32,455 nt of DNA from an uncultured Prevotellaceae bacterium (GTDB lineage Bacteria > Bacteroidota > Bacteroidia > Bacteroidales > Bacteroidaceae): positions 1 to 32,455 of the forward strand of contig CADAOD010000032.1 of NCBI GenBank assembly GCA_902789415.1, read 5' to 3'. The number at the start of each line of letters is the position of its first letter. The first letter of the stretch is position 1. The notes beneath the pieces are model-generated. The model did not search any database and was not told the DNA's origin. It worked only from the letters and a program-made list of their open reading frames with translations. A program made the position numbers and the translations under genes. This document shows, piece by piece, positions 1 through 7,284 of this stretch.

Positions 1-86
1 ACCTTCTTGAATTTTGCGGCCGTTTCCTTCATCTGTTCATCAGACAAAACGGGAGTTAAAATGAAAACGGTTTCGTATTGATTCAT
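1..86 (-). CDS. rpsF: 30S ribosomal protein bS6, N-terminal part (runs off the window)
   Basis: The minus strand reads [20 protein letters not shown] from an ATG at 84-86, which is the typical Bacteroidales bS6 N-terminus. bS6 binds bS18 and 16S rRNA in the platform of the small subunit. Only 28 codons are present; the rest lies to the left of the window. A TACCTTTG -7 element lies about 46 nt upstream of the ATG, so this is probably the first gene of an S6-S18-L9 type operon; the other two genes are outside the window. Identification rests on a short but characteristic stretch. Confidence 0.88.
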   Translation of the reverse strand, partial: MNQYETVFILTPVLSDEQMKETAAKFKK

Positions 87-132
87 ACTACTTAATAAAA
101 TAAATTAATAATGTTATTGCTTAAAGCGGGTG

Positions 133-140
133 CAAAGGTA
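133..140 (-). promoter_or_regulatory. Bacteroidetes -7 element upstream of rpsF
   Basis: The minus strand reads TACCTTTG, a full match to TAnnTTTG, about 46 nt before the rpsF ATG. I do not see a clear TTTG at the -33 spacing; the 14-nt repeat at 151-178 occupies that position. Confidence 0.6.
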
Positions 141-150
141 CGAATTTTTT

Positions 151-178
151 ATTGAACATTGACCATTGAACATTGAAC
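151..178. repeat. Two tandem copies of a 14-nt repeat upstream of rpsF
   Basis: ATTGAACATTGACC (151-164) is followed directly by ATTGAACATTGAAC (165-178), and TGACC then follows. The copies differ at one base. The unit itself contains two ATTGA half-units. It spans the -33 region of the rpsF promoter and lies between the end of the small membrane-protein gene and rpsF. Confidence 0.7.
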
Positions 179-199
179 TGACCAATGATTTAAGAATAT

Positions 200-403
200 T
201 TAATACTTTTCACCCTTTTTCTGTTGCCGAACGTGCAAAACTGCACCTAAAACTATGATTATCAGCCCAGTAAGCAACACCAGATTATAACGGGTGAAGC
301 CTGTGAGATAACTAACCATTAAAAGGAGAGCACCGGTAAAAACCAGTGCTACTCCCCAATATGCTTTTATGAATCCTCTTTTCACCATGCCCGGTTTACT
401 CAT
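200..403 (-). CDS. Small two-helix membrane protein, third gene of the rprXY-type operon
   Basis: This is a 67-residue protein with two hydrophobic segments at about residues 12-34 and 39-58 and a short basic C-terminus (RQQKKGEKY). Its first 8 bases overlap the end of the response regulator gene, which supports translation coupling and co-expression with the two-component pair. I recognise no named family and assign no function. It could be a small inner-membrane accessory of the sensor kinase, but that is inference from position only. Hydrophobicity and the overlap make it a real gene rather than a shadow ORF. Confidence 0.72.
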   Translation of the reverse strand: MSKPGMVKRGFIKAYWGVALVFTGALLLMVSYLTGFTRYNLVLLTGLIIIVLGAVLHVRQQKKGEKY

Positions 404-1103
404 CTTCTACCTCAGGAGTAATGAGCTTGTAGCCCTTACCATGAATATTGATAATCTCGATCTGAGGATCGTCCTTCAGGTGCTTGCGCAGCTTAGTGAT
501 GTAAACATCCATAGAGCGGGCATTGAAGTAGTTATCATCAATCCAAATGGTTTTCAGAGCGAAGTCGCGCTGCAGAATCTCGTTTGAGTGGCTGCAGAGC
601 AGAGCCAGCAACTCGTTCTCCTTGGTGGTAAGCTTAGTCTGCTTCTCGCCAATCTGCAGCAACTGCTTCTGAGTATCGAAAGTGAACTGACCCAGGCGGT
701 AAACAGTAGATTCGCGGCTCTTCTTACCCTTAGTACGGCGCAGAATGGCCTCAATACGGAACACGAGCTCCTCCATTGAGAAGGGCTTGGTGATGTAATC
801 GTCGGCACCCAGCTTGAAACCTTCGAGGATATCCTCCTTCAGGGTCTTAGCTGTGAGGAAGATAATGGGCACGTCTGTGTTGGCAGAACGAATCTCCTGA
901 GCGAGTGTGAAACCATCCTTCTTAGGCATCATCACATCGAGCACACAGATGTCGAATTTTGTCTTGAGGAAAGCCTTGAAGCCTGCCTCACCATCAGCAC
1001 AGAGTTCTGCAACAAAGCCTTTGGCCTGCAAATACTCACGGAGCAGCATTCCGAGGTTCTCATCGTCCTCGCAAAGCAAAATCTTAATTTTGTCGTCCAT
1101 CAT
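396..1103 (-). CDS. rprY: OmpR/PhoB-type response regulator, RprY-like
   Basis: A 235-residue DNA-binding response regulator. The receiver domain (about 5-120) has the acidic pocket E12-D13-D14, phosphoacceptor D56 in VLDVMMP, T84 in FLTAK and K105 in TKPF. The C-terminal winged helix (about 131-230) contains TTKENELLALL and SMDVYITKLRKHL, with the conserved HGKGYKL near the end. It lies 49 nt downstream of its histidine kinase, so the pair is a cognate two-component system. The name rprY is used because the sequence closely resembles the Bacteroides RprY family; its target genes here cannot be read from the sequence. The start may be codon 1 or codon 2, since the protein begins MMDDK. Confidence 0.9.
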   Translation of the reverse strand: MMDDKIKILLCEDDENLGMLLREYLQAKGFVAELCADGEAGFKAFLKTKFDICVLDVMMPKKDGFTLAQEIRSANTDVPIIFLTAKTLKEDILEGFKLGADDYITKPFSMEELVFRIEAILRRTKGKKSRESTVYRLGQFTFDTQKQLLQIGEKQTKLTTKENELLALLCSHSNEILQRDFALKTIWIDDNYFNARSMDVYITKLRKHLKDDPQIEIINIHGKGYKLITPEVEDE

Positions 1104-1152
1104 CGTATAATTTTAAATTGTTATAGAATAAATTTTATTTGTATTATCACGT

Positions 1153-2715
1153 TTATTGTTCGTCCTCCTTCAGGATGGGCAGCGAAATGGTAAAGGTGGT
1201 ACCCTTGCCCAGCTCGCTCTCGCACTTGATTTCGCCCTCGTGCAAGTTGATAATCTTCTTAACGTAGGCCAAGCCAAGACCGAAGCCTTTCACATCGTGC
1301 ACATTACCTGTATGAACGCGGTAGAACTTCTCGAAGATCTTCTTCACGTTCTCCTTCTTGATGCCCAGACCGGTATCGCGGATAGAGAAGCACAGACGAT
1401 CCTTCTCGTTCCAGGTCTTGATATAGATATCGATAGGCTCATCGGGCTTGCGATACTTAACAGCGTTGTCCATCAGGTTGGTGATAGCGTTCTGGAAGTG
1501 TACCTCGTCAACGAAGATTGCTGAATCGACAGCCTCGATATCGGTATAGATCTTACCGCCGGTATGCTCTACACGGAGTGTGAACGACTGGGCGATATTC
1601 TCGACCATCTCGTTCAGGTCGAGCTCCTTCTTCTTGAATACAATGCTCTTCTTATCGAACATCGACATCTGGAGTACCTTCTCGACCAGGAAGCGCAGGC
1701 GCTTCGACTCATCGGAGATGACACCACCAAGGTGCTTGGCCATCTGCTCCGACTTGGCAACGCTGGGGTCGTTCATCATCTGGGCGGCCAGCGAGATAGA
1801 GGCGATAGGCGTCTTGAGCTCGTGGGTCATATTGTTAATGAAGTCGTTCTTAATCTCGGTGAGTCGCTTCTGACGGAAGATGACCACGATGGTGAATAGG
1901 AACGTGAGCAGCAGTACCACGGTGAAGATAACAGCCGGAATCATGAAACGCACACTTGAGAAGATGTACGAACTCATGTCGGGGAAGTGAATCTTTACCA
2001 CACCCATCTTAGATGAGGGGTCGTGACTGAACAGTGTTTGTGAGTAAACACCCTCCTCGCCCTCGGCTGAGTACTCGGGACAGCGGTACACCTCGCGACC
2101 ATCGGCGGTTTCCACACGGAAGTGGTATGGGATGTTGATACCGTTGTTGAGCAGTTCGGTACGGATATCCTGATCGAGCAGCTTAAAGTTGATGCGCTCC
2201 TTCAGGGGCTTATCGCTGGCTGTATAGAGGATATTATAAACCACCTCGTCGAGCAGCGCCTTCTGATATACATAACGGTTGCGTACAATCTCCTGCAGCG
2301 ACTTAGAAGCCTCGGAGATGCTGTTCTTATCGGTTCGCAGAATCATGGCCTTGGGCACGTTGGCTGGACGGATGGCAAACGTTTTAAGTTCGAAGCTTGA
2401 GTAAACGGTACCATCTTCGGCGGCTACAGCAAACTGGTGAGAGTGCTTTATGGTGCCATCGAGACCATCAACCATCACAGAGTCCTGCTTATAAGCCTTA
2501 CGCTCGGTTTCCTTTACATCCTTCTCGAGATAACGCAAGGTCTCGTTCATCTCCAGGTTACGCGATGCCTGATAGAGGCTACGCTTAACCGACTCGTCGA
2601 GCTGTTCCTTCTTCATCTTCGCCATCTCTTCGATGTACGAGATCTGAAGGTACAGAAGCCCTACAAATGAGAGGCCCATGACTATTGCTATGATCCAAAT
2701 CGTACTTTTCTTCAT
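1153..2715 (-). CDS. rprX: Membrane sensor histidine kinase, RprX-like
   Basis: A 520-residue kinase. TM1 covers residues 5-25, an extracytoplasmic sensor of about 230 residues follows, and TM2 covers about 257-280. The HisKA H-box is INNMTHELKTP with H298. The catalytic domain has the N-box NLMDNAVKY (N417), G1 DTGLG (447-451), the F-box FEKFYR and G2 GFGLGL (477-482). It phosphorylates the adjacent RprY-like regulator. The sensor region shows no domain I can name, so the stimulus is unknown. Full length and domain order match the Bacteroides RprX family. It is the first gene of the three-gene operon ending at 200. Confidence 0.9.
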   Translation of the reverse strand: MKKSTIWIIAIVMGLSFVGLLYLQISYIEEMAKMKKEQLDESVKRSLYQASRNLEMNETLRYLEKDVKETERKAYKQDSVMVDGLDGTIKHSHQFAVAAEDGTVYSSFELKTFAIRPANVPKAMILRTDKNSISEASKSLQEIVRNRYVYQKALLDEVVYNILYTASDKPLKERINFKLLDQDIRTELLNNGINIPYHFRVETADGREVYRCPEYSAEGEEGVYSQTLFSHDPSSKMGVVKIHFPDMSSYIFSSVRFMIPAVIFTVVLLLTFLFTIVVIFRQKRLTEIKNDFINNMTHELKTPIASISLAAQMMNDPSVAKSEQMAKHLGGVISDESKRLRFLVEKVLQMSMFDKKSIVFKKKELDLNEMVENIAQSFTLRVEHTGGKIYTDIEAVDSAIFVDEVHFQNAITNLMDNAVKYRKPDEPIDIYIKTWNEKDRLCFSIRDTGLGIKKENVKKIFEKFYRVHTGNVHDVKGFGLGLAYVKKIINLHEGEIKCESELGKGTTFTISLPILKEDEQ

Positions 2716-2723
2716 ATCGATTG

Positions 2724-2731
2724 CAAAGATA
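2724..2731 (-). promoter_or_regulatory. Candidate -7 element immediately upstream of the rprX-like gene
   Basis: The minus strand reads TATCTTTG (TAnnTTTG), ending 8 nt before the ATG at 2715. Transcription from here would give an almost leaderless mRNA. A second match, TAAATTTG, lies at 2786-2793 and would give a leader of about 65 nt. Neither has a convincing TTTG at the -33 spacing. Confidence 0.4.
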
Positions 2732-2824
2732 AGCTATTTCTTAAAACGAAAAGCGAAAATTGTTAATTATTTCGGGGTGATTTTGCAAATTTAACAAGAT
2801 TATGACATTTTAGTTGCTATATTT

Positions 2825-2866
2825 TAATTAAGAAAGAATCCCCGCTAACCAAATAGCAGGGATTCT
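2825..2866 (-). terminator. Intrinsic terminator after the EF-G2-like gene
   Basis: On the minus strand AGAATCCC-T-GCT pairs with AGC-G-GGGATTCT around an 8-nt loop (stem arms 2859-2866 and 2835-2842, plus the inner 3-bp helix). A T-rich run, TTCTTAATTAAAAT, follows. It begins about 30 nt past the EF-G2 stop codon. Confidence 0.75.
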
Positions 2867-2895
2867 AATCAAATTAGCTGAGAATATATGGGATA

Positions 2896-5055
2896 TTAAT
2901 CCTCTTCCTTCATTTCCTCCTCATGCTGCTTGATAAGTGCCTGCTGGATATCGTTTGGCACAAGCTCGTAGCTTGAGAAGCTGGTTGTGAACGATGCACG
3001 ACCACCGGTAATAGAACTGAGGGCGATAGAATAGTTGGCAAGCTCCTTAAGAGGAATCTTAGCAGAGAGCTTCTGATAGCCAGCCTCAGAATCCATACCC
3101 ATGATGATAGCACGACGGCCCTGCAGGTCGCTCATCACATCACCCATGTAGTCGCCTGGTACAAGCACCTCGAGATCGTAGATAGGCTCGAGCACCTTTG
3201 GACCGGCCTCCTTAAAGGCAGCCGAGAAAGCGTTACGGGCAGCCAGCATAAACGAAAGCTCGTTAGAGTCAACTGGGTGCATCTTACCATCATAAACAAT
3301 CACGCGAACGTCGCGAGCGTAAGAACCTGTTAATGGGCCCTGCTCCATGCGCTCCATGATACCCTTAAGGATAGCAGGCATAAAGCGCATATCGATAGCA
3401 CCACCTACTACAGAGTTGATGAATACGAGCTTACCACCCCACTCAAGACTAACTTCTTCCTTACCCTTGATGTTCATCTTGAACTCCTGACCGTTGATCT
3501 TGAACGATGTTGGATCGGGCATGCCCTCGGTGTAAGGCTCTACAATCAGGTGAACCTCGCCAAACTGACCGGCACCACCCGACTGTTTCTTATGACGATA
3601 GTCGGCACGAGCCATCTTGGTGATAGTCTCACGATAAGGAATCTTTGGCTCGAGATACTCAATCTGAATCTTCTCGTTGTTCTCCATACGCCACTTCAAG
3701 GTACGCAGGTGGAACTCACCCTGACCATGAACAATAATCTGGCGCAACTCCTTTGACTGCTCAACTACCCATGTAGGATCCTCCTGACGCATCTTCTGCA
3801 GAGCGGTCATCATCTTCTCGGTCTCGCTCTCGTTAACAGCCTTGATGGCACGAGAGAACTTAGAGTTAGGATACTTGATGAAGTTGAACTTATTCTCGAC
3901 ATCCTTACCATTCAGGGTGTTACCTGTCTTTACATCCTTGAGCTTAACGGTACAACCGATATCGCCAGCACGGAGCTCGTCGACCTGAATACGGTTAGCG
4001 CCGGCGCAAGCATAGAGAGTACCCATGCGCTCCTTTGAACCGCGATCGGCATTGGTGAGGTCGTCGCCGCTCTTAACGGTACCGCTCATTACCTTGAAGT
4101 AAGAAACCTCGCCGATATGAGGCTCAACACCTGTCTTGAAGAAATATAGTGATGTTGGTGCGCTGGCATCGGCAGGAACATCCTGACCGGCAGCATTCTG
4201 GATTACAGGCATATCGCTAACAAAAGGAACCACGTTGCCCAAGAACTCCATCAAACGGCGAACACCCATGTCCTTACCTGCGCATACACAGAATACTGGG
4301 AAGATGCTACGTGTTACCATACCCTTACGGATACCCTCACGCATCTCGTCCTCGCTCAGGTCCTCGCTCTCAAAGAACTTCTCCATCAGTGTATCGTCGC
4401 CGGCGGCAGCAGCCTCAACCAGCTTAGCTTTCATCTCCTTTGCCTTCTCCAACTGATCGGCAGGAACATCCTCGATGATAGGAGCACCACCCTCGGGTTT
4501 CCAAGAGTACTTCTTCATCAGGAGCACGTCGATAACAGCATTGAAGCCAGGACCTGTGGCGATAGGATACTGAACAGGTACACAGTTAGGACCGTAGATT
4601 TCCTTTAGCTGATTGAGAATCTGATCGAAATCGCAGTTCTCACGATCCAGCTGGTTAACCAGGAAGATTACGGGCTTCTTAAGTTTCTCTGTATTGCGGA
4701 AGGCATTCATCGTTCCTACCTCGGGGCCATACTGACCGTTGATAAGAATAACAGCCTGGTCGGTTACGTTCATTGCAGTAATAGAACCACCTACGAAGTC
4801 ATCAGAACCTGGGCAGTCGATGATGTTAAGCTTCTTGTTGTTCCATTCTACATGAAAAACAGTTGAGAACACCGAGTAGCCATATTCCTGCTCAACGGGG
4901 AAGTAATCGCTCATGGTGTTCTTACTCTCTACAGAACCGCGGCGCTTGATGATACCTGCTTCGTAGACCATACTTTCGGCAAGAGTTGTCTTGCCGCTAC
5001 CCGCACTGCCAATGAGTGCAATGTTTTTAATCTCGTTAGTCTGATATACTTTCAT
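2896..5055 (-). CDS. EF-G paralogue (EF-G2-like), lacking the catalytic histidine
   Basis: A 719-residue protein with all EF-G domains. The GTP-binding domain has P-loop GSAGSGKTT (16-24), switch I EYGYSV where canonical EF-G has ERGITI, G3 DCPGSDDF (80-87) and G4 NQLD (134-137). The G3 position that is His in canonical EF-G (DTPGHVDF) is Ser84 here. Domain IV and C-terminal motifs, such as SGGAGQFGEVHL and VPGDYMGDVMSDLQGRRA, are intact. From family knowledge, the Bacteroides thetaiotaomicron EF-G2 paralogue has been reported to support translation without GTP hydrolysis and to matter under carbon limitation; this gene looks like that type. It is monocistronic, with its own promoter and terminator. 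The essential EF-G is presumably elsewhere in the genome. TetQ-type ribosomal protection is less likely because the gene lies between housekeeping genes and has no resistance context. Confidence 0.88.
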   Translation of the reverse strand: MKVYQTNEIKNIALIGSAGSGKTTLAESMVYEAGIIKRRGSVESKNTMSDYFPVEQEYGYSVFSTVFHVEWNNKKLNIIDCPGSDDFVGGSITAMNVTDQAVILINGQYGPEVGTMNAFRNTEKLKKPVIFLVNQLDRENCDFDQILNQLKEIYGPNCVPVQYPIATGPGFNAVIDVLLMKKYSWKPEGGAPIIEDVPADQLEKAKEMKAKLVEAAAAGDDTLMEKFFESEDLSEDEMREGIRKGMVTRSIFPVFCVCAGKDMGVRRLMEFLGNVVPFVSDMPVIQNAAGQDVPADASAPTSLYFFKTGVEPHIGEVSYFKVMSGTVKSGDDLTNADRGSKERMGTLYACAGANRIQVDELRAGDIGCTVKLKDVKTGNTLNGKDVENKFNFIKYPNSKFSRAIKAVNESETEKMMTALQKMRQEDPTWVVEQSKELRQIIVHGQGEFHLRTLKWRMENNEKIQIEYLEPKIPYRETITKMARADYRHKKQSGGAGQFGEVHLIVEPYTEGMPDPTSFKINGQEFKMNIKGKEEVSLEWGGKLVFINSVVGGAIDMRFMPAILKGIMERMEQGPLTGSYARDVRVIVYDGKMHPVDSNELSFMLAARNAFSAAFKEAGPKVLEPIYDLEVLVPGDYMGDVMSDLQGRRAIIMGMDSEAGYQKLSAKIPLKELANYSIALSSITGGRASFTTSFSSYELVPNDIQQALIKQHEEEMKEED

Positions 5056-5093
5056 ATCGTTTCAGTTTTAGGTGAATACTAATTTATCGGCGA

Positions 5094-5126
5094 CTAAATT
5101 ACTTATTTTTTGAGAAAACACCAAAA
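5094..5126 (-). promoter_or_regulatory. Promoter of the EF-G2-like gene
   Basis: The minus strand reads TTTTG (5122-5126), a 20-nt spacer, then TAATTTAG (5094-5101), one base from TAnnTTTG. The predicted start leaves a leader of about 33 nt before the ATG at 5055. It is divergent from the hemW promoter. Confidence 0.6.
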
Positions 5127-5131
5127 CTTTC

Positions 5132-5162
5132 TTTATTTTTTTAAACTAAATTTGTAATTTTG
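5132..5162 (+). promoter_or_regulatory. Promoter of hemW
   Basis: TTTA (5132-5135), a 19-nt spacer and TAATTTTG (5155-5162), a perfect -7 element. The TTG start codon is only 20 nt past the -7 element, so the leader is about 13-16 nt, too short for an upstream start codon. Confidence 0.6.
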
Positions 5163-5181
5163 CAGGCAAATTACCGCAAAA

Positions 5182-6294
5182 TTGGCAGGATTATATGTTC
5201 ATATACCGTTTTGTAGCAGCCGATGTGTGTATTGCGGCTTCTATTCGACCACGGGGCTGACGCTTCGTGAGCGCTATGTTGATGCCCTTTGTCAGGAGAT
5301 GAGTACCCGCCCGCTAACCGAAGGCGAAAGCATCGGCACCATCTATCTGGGAGGCGGCACACCCAGTCAGCTATCCATCGCGCAACTGCAGAAAATCTTC
5401 CTATATATATATAAGGTGTATAAAATTGCCGATGGGGCCGAAGTAACCATGGAGGTGAATCCCGATGATGTGACACCCGAATTTGCTAAAGCCCTGCAGC
5501 AGCTACCCATCAACCGTGTGAGCATGGGCGCACAGACGTTTAACGATGAGCGACTGCATTTTCTGTGTCGCCGCCATTCGTCGGCACAGGTACATGAGGC
5601 TGTTGAGACTTTGCGACAGACAGGGGTACAGAACATCAGCATCGACCTGATGTACGGCTTCCCCAACCAGACACTTGAGGAATGGCAGGCGGATATCAGC
5701 CAGGCACTGCAGCTGAACGTGGAACATATATCAACCTACTGTCTGATGTACGAAGAAGGCACCCCACTCTACCGGTTGTTAGAGCAAGGTAAGGTAGCCG
5801 AGATTGACGAAGAGTTAGAGCGGAAGATGTACTTTACGCTAATAAACAGCTTGGAATCAGCAGGTTACGAGCACTACGAGATATCTAACTTTGCCCGCAA
5901 AGGCTATCGCTCGCGCCATAACAGCAGTTACTGGAAGGGCATACCATATATCGGTATCGGCGCAGCTGCCCACTCGTTCGACATCCAGACACGCAGCTGG
6001 AACGTGGCCGATATAAAGCAGTACATCTCTGCGATGGAGGAAGGTAAACGTAGCTTTGAGGCCGAGACGCTTGATGAGGATACGCGCTATAACGACGCCG
6101 TGACCGTAGCCCTGCGCACCTGCGAGGGCTTGGACTTGAGCCAGTTGACCGACAAGCAGCGCAGCTACTGTATGAAAAACGCCGAGCGCCATTTGGATGC
6201 AGGCTTACTGAAACTTACAGACAACCAACTTGCGCTTACAAAAGACGGACTTTTTGTAAGCGATATGATTATGAGCGACCTGATGCTGGTTTAA
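5182..6294 (+). CDS. hemW: Radical SAM heme chaperone HemW (coproporphyrinogen oxidase-like)
   Basis: A 370-residue radical SAM protein. The [4Fe-4S]-binding motif CxxxCxxC is C11, C15, C18 in VHIPFCSSRCVYCGF. YLGGGTPSQL follows, as in HemW/HemN proteins. HemW lacks the extra cysteine (CxxxCxxCxC) of true oxygen-independent coproporphyrinogen oxidase HemN; residue 20 here is Phe, so HemW is the better call. HemW proteins bind heme and pass it to target proteins. The start is TTG at 5182, chosen because it gives the family N-terminus MAGLYVHIPFC and lies just after the promoter. Its last 4 bases overlap the end of the convergent gene at 6291. Confidence 0.88.
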   Translation: MAGLYVHIPFCSSRCVYCGFYSTTGLTLRERYVDALCQEMSTRPLTEGESIGTIYLGGGTPSQLSIAQLQKIFLYIYKVYKIADGAEVTMEVNPDDVTPEFAKALQQLPINRVSMGAQTFNDERLHFLCRRHSSAQVHEAVETLRQTGVQNISIDLMYGFPNQTLEEWQADISQALQLNVEHISTYCLMYEEGTPLYRLLEQGKVAEIDEELERKMYFTLINSLESAGYEHYEISNFARKGYRSRHNSSYWKGIPYIGIGAAAHSFDIQTRSWNVADIKQYISAMEEGKRSFEAETLDEDTRYNDAVTVALRTCEGLDLSQLTDKQRSYCMKNAERHLDAGLLKLTDNQLALTKDGLFVSDMIMSDLMLV

Positions 6295-7274
6295 AGTTTG
6301 AGATGCTTAATGGCAAAGTAGAAGTAAGCTATCAGCAGCGGATAGCCTACATAATATAAGGTGGTGATACTGAACACCACATAGATAACCGCACATACGG
6401 CTGCCAACCCAACAAGATACAGAATGGCCTCGCCCAGGGGCAGACGGTGGTACACATCATCGACGGTAGCGATTGACCAGATGACCAGTGCCCATACCGA
6501 CGAGATGAATACGCCCAGCCAGAATGGCAACGCAAACGGATTGAGCGAGGGATGATAATAGAAATGTCGCCAGGTTTCGGGAGCAAACAGCTGGATGCTA
6601 CTGTACAGCACAGCCGCCGAAGCGATGAGCAGACAGAGCGCCGTGGGATAGAACGAGGCGATATCATTAAAATGCACAATCTTACAACCCTTACGCATCA
6701 GGCGGCGCAAACCATAAGCGGCACCAGTAAGTACGCAGAAAGCCATAAACACCAGCAAGTGCTTATCGGAGAAGTAATCGATAAACTGACTGATGGGATC
6801 GTCGGGCGATACTTTTGAGAGTAATTCGTTCTCGTGTACCCAACCAAAAGTAAGCTGATCGCGCGCCACCTTTACCCATACAGAATCGATTGTATCGGTG
6901 GGTACCGTCTTGATATCGGCCACCACCACATGCTCGTGACGGTGCAGGGTGATAGAATCTTTCTTGAGTTCCTCGCCTATCGACTCGATTTCGAGGGTGA
7001 CCACATCGGGCACCGACATATCGTTGGGCTGTTGCGCCACGACAACCAGCGAATCGCCCGTTACCACAAAATTGTAGTTCTGCGTGTAGTGATGGGTGGT
7101 GTAGAACGAGATGGAATCGAGCTGCTTCTCGGTCAGGTCCCAAGCATCGGGGGTAATAGGTCCGCGGTTATAGCAAGAGATAGTGAACAACGAATAGAAC
7201 ATAGCGAATAGCGATAAGAGCATCGCCCTCATCACCCTTCGCCAAATTGTATTATGATATCTCTTACCTCTCAC
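6291..7274 (-). CDS. Conserved Bacteroidales-type membrane protein, function unknown
   Basis: A 327-residue protein. The N-terminus has a hydrophobic segment (about 18-33) ending in TISC at Cys34, which may be a lipoprotein signal; Met15 is an alternative start that fits such a signal better. A soluble extracytoplasmic region (about 35-160) follows, whose end (VWVKVARDQLTFGWVHENEL) resembles a short SH3-like strand pattern. Four or five hydrophobic helices then span about 172-325. I cannot name the family. It lies 10 nt after the U32 gene and is probably the last gene of that operon. It converges on hemW with a 4-base overlap, so there is no room for a terminator between them. Confidence 0.7.
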   Translation of the reverse strand: MRGKRYHNTIWRRVMRAMLLSLFAMFYSLFTISCYNRGPITPDAWDLTEKQLDSISFYTTHHYTQNYNFVVTGDSLVVVAQQPNDMSVPDVVTLEIESIGEELKKDSITLHRHEHVVVADIKTVPTDTIDSVWVKVARDQLTFGWVHENELLSKVSPDDPISQFIDYFSDKHLLVFMAFCVLTGAAYGLRRLMRKGCKIVHFNDIASFYPTALCLLIASAAVLYSSIQLFAPETWRHFYYHPSLNPFALPFWLGVFISSVWALVIWSIATVDDVYHRLPLGEAILYLVGLAAVCAVIYVVFSITTLYYVGYPLLIAYFYFAIKHLKL

Positions 7275-7284
7275 TTTTCAATTT

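Noticed and set aside
2896-5055. Tetracycline-resistance ribosomal protection protein
   Set aside because: The domain layout is EF-G-like in general, but the context is housekeeping, with no mobile-element genes. The altered G3 and switch I fit the EF-G2 group instead.
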